From positions 41,332,839 through 41,396,838 of the forward strand of contig OU015532.1 in assembly GCA_907165065.1 (NCBI GenBank): 64,000 bases of DNA, written 5' to 3'. This stretch comes from Caprimulgus europaeus. Its lineage: Eukaryota; Chordata; Aves; Caprimulgiformes; Caprimulgidae. Under the pieces are notes generated by a model. That model did no database searches. It saw only the letters and a list, made by a program, of their open reading frames with translations, and was not told where the DNA came from. A program made the position numbers and the translations under genes. This document shows, in pieces, positions 54,301-59,370 of this stretch; the stretch's first letter is position 1, and each line of letters opens with the position of its first letter.

Positions 54301-54510
54301 TCTTTAAGGGCGCTTCCAACCCAAACCATTCTGTGATTGTATGAAACATCCTGAATCTTTATGTTGATGCATCAGTCCAGGTTTATCTTAGCTTTGAAGA
54401 ATGTGGTTAGTGACTTACCCTGCCGGATAAGCAACGAGGCCAGTTCTGGGGTCGCAGGCTAATCCTCTGCCTCCCGACACAGTTATCCCCAGCACCTTCT
54501 CCAAAGTCAC
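150..54510 (-). CDS. MAPKBP1: MAPKBP1 (JNK-binding WD40 scaffold), partial gene, 21 internal coding exons
   Basis: MAPKBP1 is a cytoplasmic and spindle-pole scaffold that binds JNK kinases and modulates TAK1/TRAF2 and NOD2 signalling; human loss-of-function variants cause nephronophthisis 20 (family knowledge). Seen here: 21 minus-strand exons with GT donors and AG acceptors, all junction phases compatible, giving 871 uninterrupted codons. Strand-ending motifs typical of WD40 blades recur about twelve times (VRVWD, VNVWSW, IKFWY, VRIFN, LYVWD, IRLWN, IYELQ, IHVLD, IYFR, IRIFN, LSIFD, IFIWR), as expected for a double propeller. An acidic Ser/Asp/Glu linker and a low-complexity tail follow. Residue numbers below count from the first codon in the window. 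The recalled human MAPKBP1 sequence matches nearly throughout the propellers; the paralogue WDR62 fits less well. The start-codon exon and the C-terminal exons are outside the window. Coordinates are the span of the exons, not one continuous ORF. Confidence 0.95.
387..899 (-). other. MAPKBP1: MAPKBP1 intron w20-w21
   Basis: 513 bp intron with a pyrimidine-rich acceptor end. Nothing else recognised. Confidence 0.85.
900..949 (-). CDS. MAPKBP1: MAPKBP1 exon w20: 50-nt exon, residues 776-792
   Basis: Only 50 nt, acceptor ctttccag, donor gtgagt. The leading AT completes Asp; it ends in phase 0. It encodes [16 protein letters not shown]. The RSLSHWEM core matches human MAPKBP1 and fixes the frame; one other frame is stopped. 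The length is not a multiple of three, so skipping it would shift the frame. Confidence 0.9.
950..1659 (-). other. MAPKBP1: MAPKBP1 intron w19-w20
   Basis: 710 bp intron starting gtatca in transcript sense. No repeat or ORF of interest seen. Confidence 0.85.
1660..1808 (-). CDS. MAPKBP1: MAPKBP1 exon w19: acidic linker, residues 726-775
   Basis: 149 nt, acceptor cttcccag, donor gtatca (weak at +4 to +6). The leading G completes Arg and the trailing G starts Asp. It encodes [20 protein letters not shown], then [15 protein letters not shown] and a Ser/Asn-rich tail. The [12 protein letters not shown] cluster matches the human linker and fits casein kinase 2 consensus sites (inference). It is intrinsically disordered by composition. 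Confidence 0.92.
1809..7981 (-). other. MAPKBP1: MAPKBP1 intron w18-w19, 6.2 kb
   Basis: AT-rich intron. It holds an A-run near 5693-5703 and an AT-rich tract at 7421-7464. I recognise no CR1 copy and no coding exon; short open frames here lack splice support or family resemblance. Confidence 0.85.
7421..7464. repeat. AT-rich low-complexity tract (ATT/TTA)
   Basis: 44 bp composed only of A and T, with ATT/TTA trinucleotide units, inside the w18-w19 intron. Confidence 0.85.
7982..8107 (-). CDS. MAPKBP1: MAPKBP1 exon w18: end of second propeller, residues 684-725
   Basis: 126 nt, acceptor ctttcag, donor gtgagc. The leading C completes Ser. It encodes [20 protein letters not shown], then [20 protein letters not shown] and [12 protein letters not shown] is the last WD strand d; a basic helix ([11 protein letters not shown]) follows it, then a Lys/Pro-rich linker. 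The globular domain ends here. Confidence 0.96.
8108..11062 (-). other. MAPKBP1: MAPKBP1 intron w17-w18, 3.0 kb
   Basis: Unique-looking intron sequence. The longest plus-strand open frame (9640-10011) has low-complexity Ser/Leu/Phe composition and is judged noncoding. No mobile element recognised. Confidence 0.85.
11063..11126 (-). CDS. MAPKBP1: MAPKBP1 exon w17: residues 663-683
   Basis: 64 nt, acceptor ttcacacag, donor gtaaga. The leading AG completes Glu and the trailing AG starts Ser. It encodes [20 protein letters not shown], the a-b strands of the final blade of the second propeller. Confidence 0.96.
11127..11678 (-). other. MAPKBP1: MAPKBP1 intron w16-w17
   Basis: 552 bp, with a 12-A run near its acceptor end on the plus strand (about 11148-11159). 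Otherwise nothing recognised. Confidence 0.85.
11679..11790 (-). CDS. MAPKBP1: MAPKBP1 exon w16: residues 626-662
   Basis: 112 nt, acceptor ctaaaccag, donor gtaagg. It starts in phase 0 and ends with one base of Glu. It encodes [20 protein letters not shown], then [33 protein letters not shown] is a complete WD blade c-d hairpin, with the GH dipeptide of the next repeat at its end. Confidence 0.96.
11791..13916 (-). other. MAPKBP1: MAPKBP1 intron w15-w16, 2.1 kb
   Basis: AT-rich intron with several short A runs (for example 12773-12783 and 13807-13816). No exon or mobile element recognised. Confidence 0.85.
13917..13992 (-). CDS. MAPKBP1: MAPKBP1 exon w15: residues 600-625
   Basis: 76 nt, acceptor cttctcag, donor gtaagc. 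The leading G completes Arg; it ends in phase 0. It encodes [20 protein letters not shown] and GTLIK. The [13 protein letters not shown] strand and [11 protein letters not shown] loop match the human protein almost residue for residue, as remembered. Confidence 0.96.
13993..15032 (-). other. MAPKBP1: MAPKBP1 intron w14-w15
   Basis: 1.04 kb. A plus-strand open frame at 14506-14883 is the only long one; it lacks any family resemblance. Nothing else seen. Confidence 0.85.
15033..15154 (-). CDS. MAPKBP1: MAPKBP1 exon w14: residues 560-599
   Basis: 122 nt; the acceptor is gcttag at 15155-15160. An alternative AG four bases further in would break the frame, which decides the boundary. The donor is gttagt. 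It encodes [20 protein letters not shown], then [20 protein letters not shown], ending in AG of a split Arg. Confidence 0.95.
15155..15609 (-). other. MAPKBP1: MAPKBP1 intron w13-w14
   Basis: 455 bp with a 13-A run at about 15569-15581. Nothing else recognised. Confidence 0.85.
15610..15680 (-). CDS. MAPKBP1: MAPKBP1 exon w13: residues 536-559
   Basis: 71 nt, acceptor tgttccag, donor gtaacc. The leading CC completes Ala; it ends in phase 0. It encodes [20 protein letters not shown] and [15 protein letters not shown] is a WD blade core shared with human MAPKBP1. Confidence 0.95.
15681..17410 (-). other. MAPKBP1: MAPKBP1 intron w12-w13, 1.7 kb
   Basis: Contains a degenerate stretch rich in CTGAC, CTGGAC and CCTGAC words between about 16540 and 16780 (listed separately). 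The remainder looks unique. Confidence 0.85.
16540..16780. repeat. Degenerate CTGAC/CTGGAC-rich tract, possible transposable-element remnant
   Basis: Over about 240 bp the words ctgatc, ctgac, ctggac, cttgacc-like and ctggatc recur at irregular spacing on the plus strand. This gives a Leu/Asp/Pro-rich conceptual translation with no domain. Similar degenerate motifs occur in some sauropsid LTR elements (weak recollection). It could also be a decayed minisatellite. The origin is not established. Confidence 0.35.
17411..17536 (-). CDS. MAPKBP1: MAPKBP1 exon w12: residues 494-535
   Basis: 126 nt, acceptor tctgacag, donor gtagag. The leading GT completes Gly and the trailing G starts Ala. It encodes [40 protein letters not shown] and [14 protein letters not shown] is a standard WD strand c-d with Leu in place of Trp. 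Confidence 0.96.
17537..17921 (-). other. MAPKBP1: MAPKBP1 intron w11-w12
   Basis: 385 bp intron. Nothing beyond splice signals recognised. Confidence 0.85.
17922..18013 (-). CDS. MAPKBP1: MAPKBP1 exon w11: residues 463-493
   Basis: 92 nt, acceptor tgtcttag, donor gtaaat. The leading G completes Arg and the final G starts Gly. It encodes [20 protein letters not shown] and [24 protein letters not shown] supplies the His-Asp of a GH-like turn. Only 111 bp of intron separates it from w10, the shortest intron here. Confidence 0.96.
18125..18309 (-). CDS. MAPKBP1: MAPKBP1 exon w10: residues 402-462
   Basis: 185 nt, acceptor atccccag, donor gtaatc. It starts in phase 0 and ends with AG of a split Arg. 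It encodes [20 protein letters not shown], a variable loop ([15 protein letters not shown]), then [20 protein letters not shown] and DRIGTL. The variable loop links the two propellers and is the least conserved stretch of the WD region. Confidence 0.96.
18310..19198 (-). other. MAPKBP1: MAPKBP1 intron w9-w10
   Basis: 889 bp. A short stretch near 18610-18640 (agggatcatccaagtcag) faintly resembles the antisense CR1 3' region but is too short to call. No exon seen. Confidence 0.8.
19199..19345 (-). CDS. MAPKBP1: MAPKBP1 exon w9: residues 353-401
   Basis: 147 nt (49 codons), phase 0-0, acceptor tacccttag, donor gtaaga. It opens with [20 protein letters not shown], followed by [20 protein letters not shown] and ALHRNILSN. 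The first residue is Met where human MAPKBP1, as remembered, has Val; this internal Met should not be taken for a start. [11 protein letters not shown] is a classical WD strand c-d. Confidence 0.97.
19346..20361 (-). other. MAPKBP1: MAPKBP1 intron w8-w9
   Basis: 1.0 kb with a T12 run near 20010-20021. Nothing else recognised. Confidence 0.85.
20362..20551 (-). CDS. MAPKBP1: MAPKBP1 exon w8: residues 289-352
   Basis: 190 nt, acceptor ttgtgcag, donor gtatgt. The leading T completes Ser. It encodes [20 protein letters not shown], then [20 protein letters not shown] and [20 protein letters not shown], ending NIE. This is the longest propeller exon, and it includes a canonical [11 protein letters not shown] motif. 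Confidence 0.97.
20552..22838 (-). other. MAPKBP1: MAPKBP1 intron w7-w8, 2.3 kb
   Basis: Holds the 23-C homopolymer at 22022-22044 and an A run near 21673-21684. The minus-strand open frame at 22282-22710 has low-complexity Leu/Cys/Pro composition and is judged chance. Confidence 0.85.
22022..22044. repeat. C23 homopolymer (G23 in the MAPKBP1 transcript)
   Basis: Twenty-three uninterrupted C on the plus strand, preceded by ccct and followed by A4. In the sense strand of MAPKBP1 this is a G23 run within intron w7-w8, able in principle to form G-quadruplexes. The exact length is prone to sequencing and assembly error. Confidence 0.9.
22839..22999 (-). CDS. MAPKBP1: MAPKBP1 exon w7: residues 236-288
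   Basis: 161 nt, acceptor ctcctcag, donor gtacgg (a less common +4/+5). It starts in phase 0 and ends with AG of a split Ser. It encodes [40 protein letters not shown] and [28 protein letters not shown] is a diagnostic blade of the first propeller. Confidence 0.96.
23000..24145 (-). other. MAPKBP1: MAPKBP1 intron w6-w7
   Basis: 1.15 kb intron, unique-looking. No repeat or exon recognised. Confidence 0.85.
24146..24328 (-). CDS. MAPKBP1: MAPKBP1 exon w6: residues 175-235
   Basis: 183 nt (61 codons), phase 0-0, acceptor ttggtag, donor gtgagt. It encodes [20 protein letters not shown], a [20 protein letters not shown] blade and the LLDKWVELR connector. The [12 protein letters not shown] insertion between blades is characteristic of the MAPKBP1/WDR62 pair. 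Confidence 0.97.
24329..25157 (-). other. MAPKBP1: MAPKBP1 intron w5-w6
   Basis: 829 bp intron. Nothing further recognised. Confidence 0.85.
25158..25295 (-). CDS. MAPKBP1: MAPKBP1 exon w5: residues 129-174
   Basis: 138 nt (46 codons), phase 0-0, acceptor tttccag, donor gtgaga. It encodes [20 protein letters not shown], then [20 protein letters not shown] and DSKTSK. The [10 protein letters not shown] strand marks MAPKBP1 rather than a generic WD protein. Confidence 0.97.
25296..27780 (-). other. MAPKBP1: MAPKBP1 intron w4-w5, 2.5 kb
   Basis: Contains a plus-oriented CR1 3' end (26664-27034). A 173-codon plus-strand open frame at 25700-26221 shows no domain and is not supported as a gene. 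Confidence 0.85.
26664..27034 (+). mobile_element. CR1 LINE 3' fragment, plus orientation
   Basis: About 370 bp of a 5'-truncated CR1 retrotransposon. It runs from the gagaaggctctggag block through aactggaagaggggagattt, ggaacaggttgcccagagaa and caaggccaggttggatgagg to the terminal attctgtgattctatga repeat. It is antisense to MAPKBP1. Dead: no intact reverse transcriptase. Confidence 0.92.
27781..27951 (-). CDS. MAPKBP1: MAPKBP1 exon w4: residues 72-128
   Basis: 171 nt (57 codons), phase 0 at both ends, acceptor cctacag, donor gtgagt. It contains [14 protein letters not shown], then an [20 protein letters not shown] blade core and [15 protein letters not shown]. The GH-WD spacing is that of a classical WD repeat. 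It is locally more GC-rich than the flanking introns. This is one of the most conserved parts of the family. Confidence 0.97.
28772..28820. repeat. TA/CA-type simple repeat
   Basis: Alternating atac/catatg/tatata units, including a (TA)8-like core at 28802-28815. Confidence 0.8.
28933..28972. repeat. A-rich low-complexity tract
   Basis: About 40 bp almost wholly A, interrupted by single G or T bases. It could be the remnant of a poly-A tail but has no recognisable parent element beside it. Confidence 0.8.
29386..29478 (-). mobile_element. CR1 LINE 3' tail, minus orientation
   Basis: Starts with the tandem gaatcacagaatcacagaat terminus, then ggattggaagggacctt, agatcatctagtccaacc and cctgccagagcagga. 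This is the extreme 3' end of a CR1 copy in reverse orientation (same strand as MAPKBP1). The upper boundary is approximate. Confidence 0.9.
30359..30416 (-). CDS. MAPKBP1: MAPKBP1 exon w3: residues 52-71
   Basis: 58 nt with acceptor gttttag and donor gtaagtg. The leading G completes Arg. It encodes [19 protein letters not shown], a textbook WD40 strand a-b unit ([13 protein letters not shown]). It ends in phase 0, so residue 71 is the Glu that precedes [11 protein letters not shown] in the next exon. Confidence 0.95.
30417..31001 (-). other. MAPKBP1: MAPKBP1 intron w2-w3
   Basis: 585 bp intron. Nothing else recognised. Confidence 0.85.
31002..31064 (-). CDS. MAPKBP1: MAPKBP1 exon w2: residues 31-51
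   Basis: 63 nt with acceptor ccatccag and donor gtgagt. The first base completes the Gly codon from w1, and the last two bases start an Arg codon. It encodes [20 protein letters not shown], which is strand d of the first blade plus the connector. Lys/His-rich FNPRK-KQHHI is a strongly conserved MAPKBP1/WDR62 signature. Confidence 0.94.
32796..32985 (-). mobile_element. CR1 LINE fragment, minus orientation, both ends truncated
   Basis: Contains ctccaggctgaacagcccca, actctcccagcctgtctcc, ggcctcctctggactcactc and gttggggaccccagaactgg, the reverse complement of the CR1 region that precedes the 3' UTR. The terminal repeat end is missing, and the upper end decays after cagcactccag. Confidence 0.88.
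33020..33125. mobile_element. Possible LTR (endogenous retrovirus) scrap
   Basis: An AT-rich stretch with repeated gctaataacta/cataac words, attggttatgac and a caataaagtc polyadenylation-like signal recalls the U3-R part of avian ERV long terminal repeats. No paired LTR, primer-binding site or retroviral ORF is seen, so this is only a resemblance. Confidence 0.2.
38342..38400. repeat. Short CA/TA microsatellite cluster
   Basis: Plus strand acacacacacacatatat followed by imperfect tatata and acaca units. Similar short CA units recur to 38440. Confidence 0.7.
42801..42839. repeat. T-rich pyrimidine tract
   Basis: 39 bp of T interrupted by single C bases (one CCC) and ending in T13. On the minus strand it reads as an A-rich purine tract. 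Confidence 0.85.
44319..44337. repeat. (ATT)n microsatellite
   Basis: About six tandem TAT/ATT units directly after a G5-T5-G6-T8 stretch. Confidence 0.85.
44629..45163 (+). mobile_element. CR1 LINE 3' fragment, plus orientation, about 535 bp
   Basis: Runs from agtactgcgtccagctcgag through gagagttggggctgttcagt, aataggggagatttagacc and gttgcccagagaggtggtag to aaccattctatgattctttg. It differs from the 26.7, 53.8 and 59.0 kb copies at many sites (for example gaggtggtagaagccccatc), suggesting a different CR1 subfamily. It is antisense to MAPKBP1. Confidence 0.92.
46682..46699. repeat. C-run plus (CA)n microsatellite
   Basis: A C7 run merges into seven CA units. Short, possibly polymorphic. Confidence 0.8.
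48284..48416 (-). other. Unassigned exon-like open block in the large intron
   Basis: 133 bp on the minus strand, preceded by a pyrimidine-rich acceptor (ctgttatcttttcaag) and followed by a usable donor (gtaatt). Only one frame is open: 44 codons beginning [20 protein letters not shown] and continuing [24 protein letters not shown]; the other two contain stops. It does not belong to MAPKBP1 as remembered, and I do not recognise the product. A 10-bp inverted repeat (accattgtgg at 48282-48291, ccacaatggt at 48400-48409) sits at its two ends. It may be an exon of a nested or alternative transcript, a decayed retrocopy, a small mobile element or chance; 44 open codons alone are not rare. Confidence 0.2.
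49392..49540 (-). mobile_element. CR1 LINE 3' tail, minus orientation
   Basis: Begins gagaatcatagaatggtttg, then ggttggaaggtacc, ctgccatcagcagggacacc, agaccaggttgctcaaagcc and tcatccagcctggcctt. This is the reverse complement of the CR1 3' end, on the same strand as MAPKBP1. Confidence 0.92.
52356..52545 (+). mobile_element. CR1 LINE 3' fragment, older subfamily, plus orientation
   Basis: Contains actggaacatgctgccgaaa, gaggttgtggagtctctacc, ggttggtctagatgatctta and ccacaatggttctgtgattc. The body (gaggttgtggagtctc) belongs to a different CR1 subfamily from the neighbouring 53.8 kb copy. Only the last 190 bp remain. Confidence 0.88.
53769..54344 (+). mobile_element. CR1 LINE 3' fragment, plus orientation, about 575 bp
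   Basis: The longest CR1 copy here. It runs from catggccagcaggtcaaggg, cttggagtactgtgtccagt and gttggggctgttcagcctgg through taaactggaagaggggag and acaggttgcccagagaagct to cccaaaccattctgtgattg. Frameshifts and stops interrupt the reverse-transcriptase end. It stops 74 bp from the donor of exon w1, antisense to the gene. Confidence 0.94.
54419..54510 (-). CDS. MAPKBP1: MAPKBP1 exon w1: start of first propeller, residues 1-30
   Basis: The acceptor is ctctag just above 54510 and the donor is gtaagt at 54418-54413. The 92 nt begin in phase 0 and end with two bases of a split Gly codon. They encode [20 protein letters not shown] followed by a short stretch ending VAYPAG, the conserved opening of the MAPKBP1/WDR62 WD40 domain. 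It is isolated: 23.4 kb of intron lies downstream and at least 9.5 kb upstream. A CR1 element ends 74 bp from its donor. Roughly 38 N-terminal residues known in human MAPKBP1 precede this exon and were not found in the window. Confidence 0.93.
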
Positions 54511-57500
54511 CTAGAGAATATGAAAAAAAACCAAGAAGTATCATGAAATGTGAGTACATTTCAAATGGACCCATACTAAGATGCTGCTGGTCTGGTTCAC
54601 ACTGGCACCGAGAAGAATCACAGTCCCTAGAAATTCACTCACAAGCACCCAGGTACAGAAGCAAACCCACTCAGCACAGGCCCAGTAACACACTGCTGGG
54701 GTATCGAGGAGTTATCAATCCACGGACTACTTTGTCTATGCCAGAGCATTGCAAAGCATTACAAAGACAGAGGACTGCTAACAGCAGATAGTACTGGTGA
54801 AAAGCTGGGAAGCACATTCACTGCCCACCAATTCCCATCCTCCCAACAAGAGCAGCAAACCACTTTCTCCACAGCCCTTTCCCAAAAATCTTTTCCAGGT
54901 TGACTCGTTCTCTTTATCTCCTCGATCCCATGGCAAGTGGTTTCAGCCTGGTTCTAGCCCCGTACTCCTATAAACTGAATAGTCCATTTTTCCTCCAGTG
55001 CTTCAACTGGTAGCCACATCCAGTGGACCAGGGCATCCCTCCCCAGGAATCTCAAGAGACAGAACAGCTTACATGACTGGGTTCACAAGCCCTCATACCA
55101 ATGACCCATGCAAGAGACGGTAATCCAAAATGCTTGCTTACCCCCCTGAGCAAAGATCTCAACTATTTTTAGGAAAAGAAAAGAAATGCAACTGGGAAGA
55201 GCTACTCAGAAGATACAAATATTCACAGCCAGGCCTCTGGAGCAAGAAGCCAGGAAAAGCAAAAACAAAAGGGAGGGGGACAGACAAATGCAACACAATA
55301 TTTTGGGGAGCACTCTCTGGCAGAGCAAGCATCAGAATTTAGCAATTACCCCAAAGTGAAAGATTGCAGTGGAATTACACTGCTCAAAATCTAGTTCGTG
55401 GCATTAAAGGACTCAACCTCTGAGCACAAACCAGTTTTCAGCCCTGGAGTTGTTTTGACTGACACAAAATTATTCCTTTTCCTTTATATTTGCACAGCTT
55501 GATTTTATTTATGATGTATTTGAAGCATACATTCCTCCTCAGCATTGCTGTCCCTGCCAAATTCATGGATTTTACTGGGTCAGAGTCTTCTGGTTTTAAT
55601 TATCATCATCATTTGGCTAAGGCCTTAAGGGCATGGACGTGGCGTAAGTTACTCTTGTAATAATTACTACTATCTTTAATAGCTGCCCTGAACATGAACA
55701 TCTCATATTTATACCAACACAGTGCACAAAAGGCAGGGGCAGGGCAGGTTCCTCACACCACCCTGACCACACAGCTTACTGGACCTGAGGAGTTCAGCTG
55801 TAGGGTGAAGAAACAAGGTCTCACTGAGCTTATTGCCCAGGTTACTAGAGAAGGTGACAGAAGTAACCCCACATGGAGAACCACCTTGCTTCAACAGGTG
55901 TAGCAGGGTTGAGGTGCCACTACTTCAAGTCAGCTGTCCATGCTTCAGCTAGTTCAAATTTGGCCTGTCTTCAAACCAGTGACATGTAAAGTGGAAGATT
56001 TCATATCTCAGTCTCTGGAACAACTTGGTATTTTTTTCCTTTTTAGTAATAACATACCTCAGATACTTTGAGACAGTATGAGAGAACACCAAATTGTCCC
56101 CTTCCTTTGCAAAATGACTATCTCTGGAAACATGGCTCTTACAAAACCCCACTGGATTTTTGTTAAGTATAAGAACAAACAATTAAAAATGCATTTACAA
56201 ATCCATCGGTAAAGAAAGAAAATAGTTTTGTTCCAACTTAATGTTGGAACAAAAATATTGAGGGTGGGAAGGAATGAGGGAGGCTAGGAAGATATCTACT
56301 CTTCTTCCAAGCTCATTAACAATACTTCGAAACACATTTATTTTTAAAGCAGCACCACAAATGCACAAAAAGAAGAACCTAATGCTTTTACTGCTGAGAT
56401 TCCAGCTCGTATCAGCAGTTCCCAACCCATCAAACTAAGACAGGTTTAAATTCCTACAGAAACCATATCCTTGACAACAAAGAAGGAAGTGGAAGAGACG
56501 TGTGTCACTCAAGTGCTCCAATCTAGATAAGGCACCAATTACTCTATGCTGTCAGCAAACACCAATCTAGCAATGCTGTGCTTACGTTGCTCAGCACAGG
56601 CTTTAGCTCAGCCTGGCTGTCATTGCAATTGTCCTAAAAGGCACCACTTGACCTTGGCTATGCAGCTATTCAGCAACCTACTTTCCCCAACAGGTATGTT
56701 CTTGCTCTGCGAGGATTCACATCGAGCCTCTCACTGTGCAGTCTTACACCACAGCTGAGCTGATCTTACAGCTGCCTGCTCTGGAGGGGATAGTTCGTTC
56801 CTCCCTCATCCCACTCATCCCAGTGAACACCCCGCCGTTTGCCTTGGGCCAGCACTGCCATGGCAACAGCCTGCCTGGCAGGTCAAACCAGCAGAAAACC
56901 ATGTTGTCATTTTTGTTTTCTGTTTTCCAGCCTGGGGAAGCCACAGCAAGCTCAAAGCCAGGGAACAGAAAAACTGGCCCCTTACACTGGCTATACCTCC
57001 CAAATCCTCCCTATCCTTGGTGGTGTGGAAAAATCTGCCCCCTCCTAGTCTTTAAGAGGGAGAGAAACCATGCAAGAGTACTAACTGATTCATCTTGGCA
57101 CTCTCACCCCACCAACAGCAAAATATCACACTTGCTCCAGCTTCCTCTCTCACTCCAGGGTCTGTGGAGGCCCCACGCTGCTCTGCCAATAGACTATTTG
57201 TGGCAGTGCCAGGAGGTGGAAAGCCCACCCTTCTCCTATGGTCAGCACACAGCTTGATACAAAAGATGTAGCTCATTCTTCAGGTCCTATTATTCACTTT
57301 TGCCAGTGAGCACCTTCTGGCCTCCAACAGATCACTCATTCCATCAGAAAAACACAACTACCAAGGCCACAGCTGTGGTAGTGATAGACCTAGTGCCACA
57401 GAAACAGATACCCACGGCTTGAGACTCACAGCTAACTTTTTGAAAAAGATTCCCCCTCTTTCGCTCCTAGTTTTAGCTTTAAAACCTTCCTAATGTAAAG

Positions 57501-59035
57501 AATCTGAAAGGCAACCCCATGATCCTATCTGGTGGATGTTCTTCCAACACCTCTGCATGATAATCCTTGAGTATTAAAAACAACTTGCTTTAAAAAGGAG
57601 TACACACAAATTTAAACTTTGGTCTTATGACACTTGTGAGCTCCACTCCCACCACCCTGCCCACAAGACACCACAGCTTTATCCCCATGACCAACCTCCA
57701 GACTAGGTGACATAAGGGCAAGAGACTTGTCACAAAACTCGACAGAAGAATGAAAACATTACAGAGAGAAAAAACAATAGGCAACAACGCAGCATAAATT
57801 GGATTCCCCTCAACTTGCCAGCTAAAAAAAAAATAAATTATTAATATAGTTAATTAGGGCAGGAGTACTGCCTAATCTGGAATTAAGATTTGTCAGGAAA
57901 GGACAAAATTGTTGATATGGGTCTGCCATTATCTGCAGTTATGACTAACAAGGTAGGAACCCACTTCCTCATGTGGCAAGTTGCAGTCTCCCAGTCTGAC
58001 ACAGCCATAACCACTGCCATTCACACAAGTGTCCCAGGTGGTACTTCAGCACATCCCAATCCCCAGTAAATTCCCTGACACACCTTTCCAAGTCTGATCT
58101 GAGCTAACTAAAGGACCTGGAGAGTCCTCCTGTAGATTCGAGACACTGTGTCTATCACCAATAGCTCCCATGCTGGCCCAATTTGCTTCCCACTGTCGTC
58201 AGACATGTCACTGTTTGCTCAGGCCTTCCCAGGCAATTCATGGGCCACCTCACCACCCTCATCCCATCTTGGAAACAACTGCAAGATTAAACCTGTCATT
58301 TTGTGCGCCTGAATTAGAGGCGCAGAGAGGAAGCTGCCTGTCCCCATTTGTTACTTCATCTCGCGGCTTCTATTAATAGTATTTGGCACTTTCAGTCAAG
58401 GTTCCCTATGTGATTTGGAAGCGTTAACTGAACTGATCCAGACGCAACATGCTTCTGCAGCTCACTTCACACTGCCACCATGCCACCTGTAACCATCCCA
58501 TCTCCATTCCCTTAAGGTCAACTCTTTTTTCAAATTTGGAGGCTCAATACACACTCTTAGAAATCAATACCAGAATGAACTGTTCAGCTAGCATCTGTCT
58601 TGCAAAACCTGCTATTCACCTGTTTTACAGGCTTAAATCTAAATTTGGCTGCTTGGAGTTGCACAAACGTGTGAAGAAATTTTAGTGCCTAAGCAAAACA
58701 TTTACCCTGTTCCTTTCACATCAGATCTGAAGATCATCAGATAGTTCCCACACCTGGTAGAACCAGACCCACAGAGTCCTGAACTGCAGGACTGGAGGTA
58801 CCAACAGGTATTCATGGCAGCCAGGCCTTCCCAGAGCCCAATCCCACCTGGAAGTCAAAGGGCACATCTGAGAGCAGCCATTGTTCCCCTCAGACAAAGC
58901 CATGCCACCTCCGCTTGACTATGGAGGTGCAGATAATCCTTTGGGAAAGGCTGGTCTGAACAGCCCCTGCCAGCCTTATCTGGCTTTTCAGGAAACAAGA
59001 TGCATGACCAGCTGCTCACAGCTCTCAGAGAACGA

Positions 59036-59370
59036 GAAGAAAAGGCTCTGAGGAGACCTTATTGCAGCCTTCCACTACCTGGAAGTACCTGGAAGGCTGG
59101 GGAGGGACTTTTTACAAGGGCAGGTAGTGACAGAACAAGGGGTAATGGCTTGAAACTGGAAGAGGGGAGATTTAGATGAGATATTAGGAAAAAAATATTT
59201 CCTGTGAGGGTGGTGAGACACTGGCACAGGTTGTCCAGAGAAGCTGTGGATGTCCCCTCCCTGGAAGTGTTCAAGGCCAGGCTGGATGAGACTTTGAGCA
59301 ACCTGGTCAAGTGGAAAGTGTCCTTGCACTAGATGACCTTCCAACCCAGATCATTCTGCAATTCAATGAG
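59036..59370 (+). mobile_element. CR1 LINE 3' fragment, plus orientation
   Basis: Runs from aaaggctctgaggagacctt through aaactggaagaggggagatt, tggcacaggttgtccagaga and caaggccaggctggatgaga to cagatcattctgcaattcaa. It lacks the usual ctgatggcagggggttgga block before the terminus (an internal deletion). It closely resembles the 26.7 and 53.8 kb copies. Confidence 0.9.

Larger units (their letters stand above)
31065..54418 (-). other. MAPKBP1: MAPKBP1 intron w1-w2, 23.4 kb
   Basis: The largest intron in the window, about half of the gene span seen here. It holds five CR1 copies (near 32.8, 44.6, 49.4, 52.4 and 53.8 kb), microsatellites, a possible LTR scrap near 33.1 kb and one unassigned open block at 48284-48416. 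Several 130-180-codon open frames (33193-33735, 34420-34830, 45486-45932) lack domain resemblance and splice context. First introns of this size commonly carry enhancers, but none can be identified by eye. Confidence 0.85.

Noticed and set aside
54032-54349. Minus-strand open frames across the CR1 copies (also 26808-27008 and 59059-59344)
   Set aside because: They are antisense translations of CR1 3' ends; similar peptides recur in each copy because the repeat recurs, not because a gene family exists.
150-54510. Assignment to the paralogue WDR62
   Set aside because: Both proteins share this architecture, but w5-w9, w15 and the RSLSHWEM and SSDSDK linker blocks fit remembered MAPKBP1 better than WDR62.
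56736-57257. 173-codon plus-strand open frame
   Set aside because: Translation has no domain or family resemblance; two other frames overlap it on the same strand.
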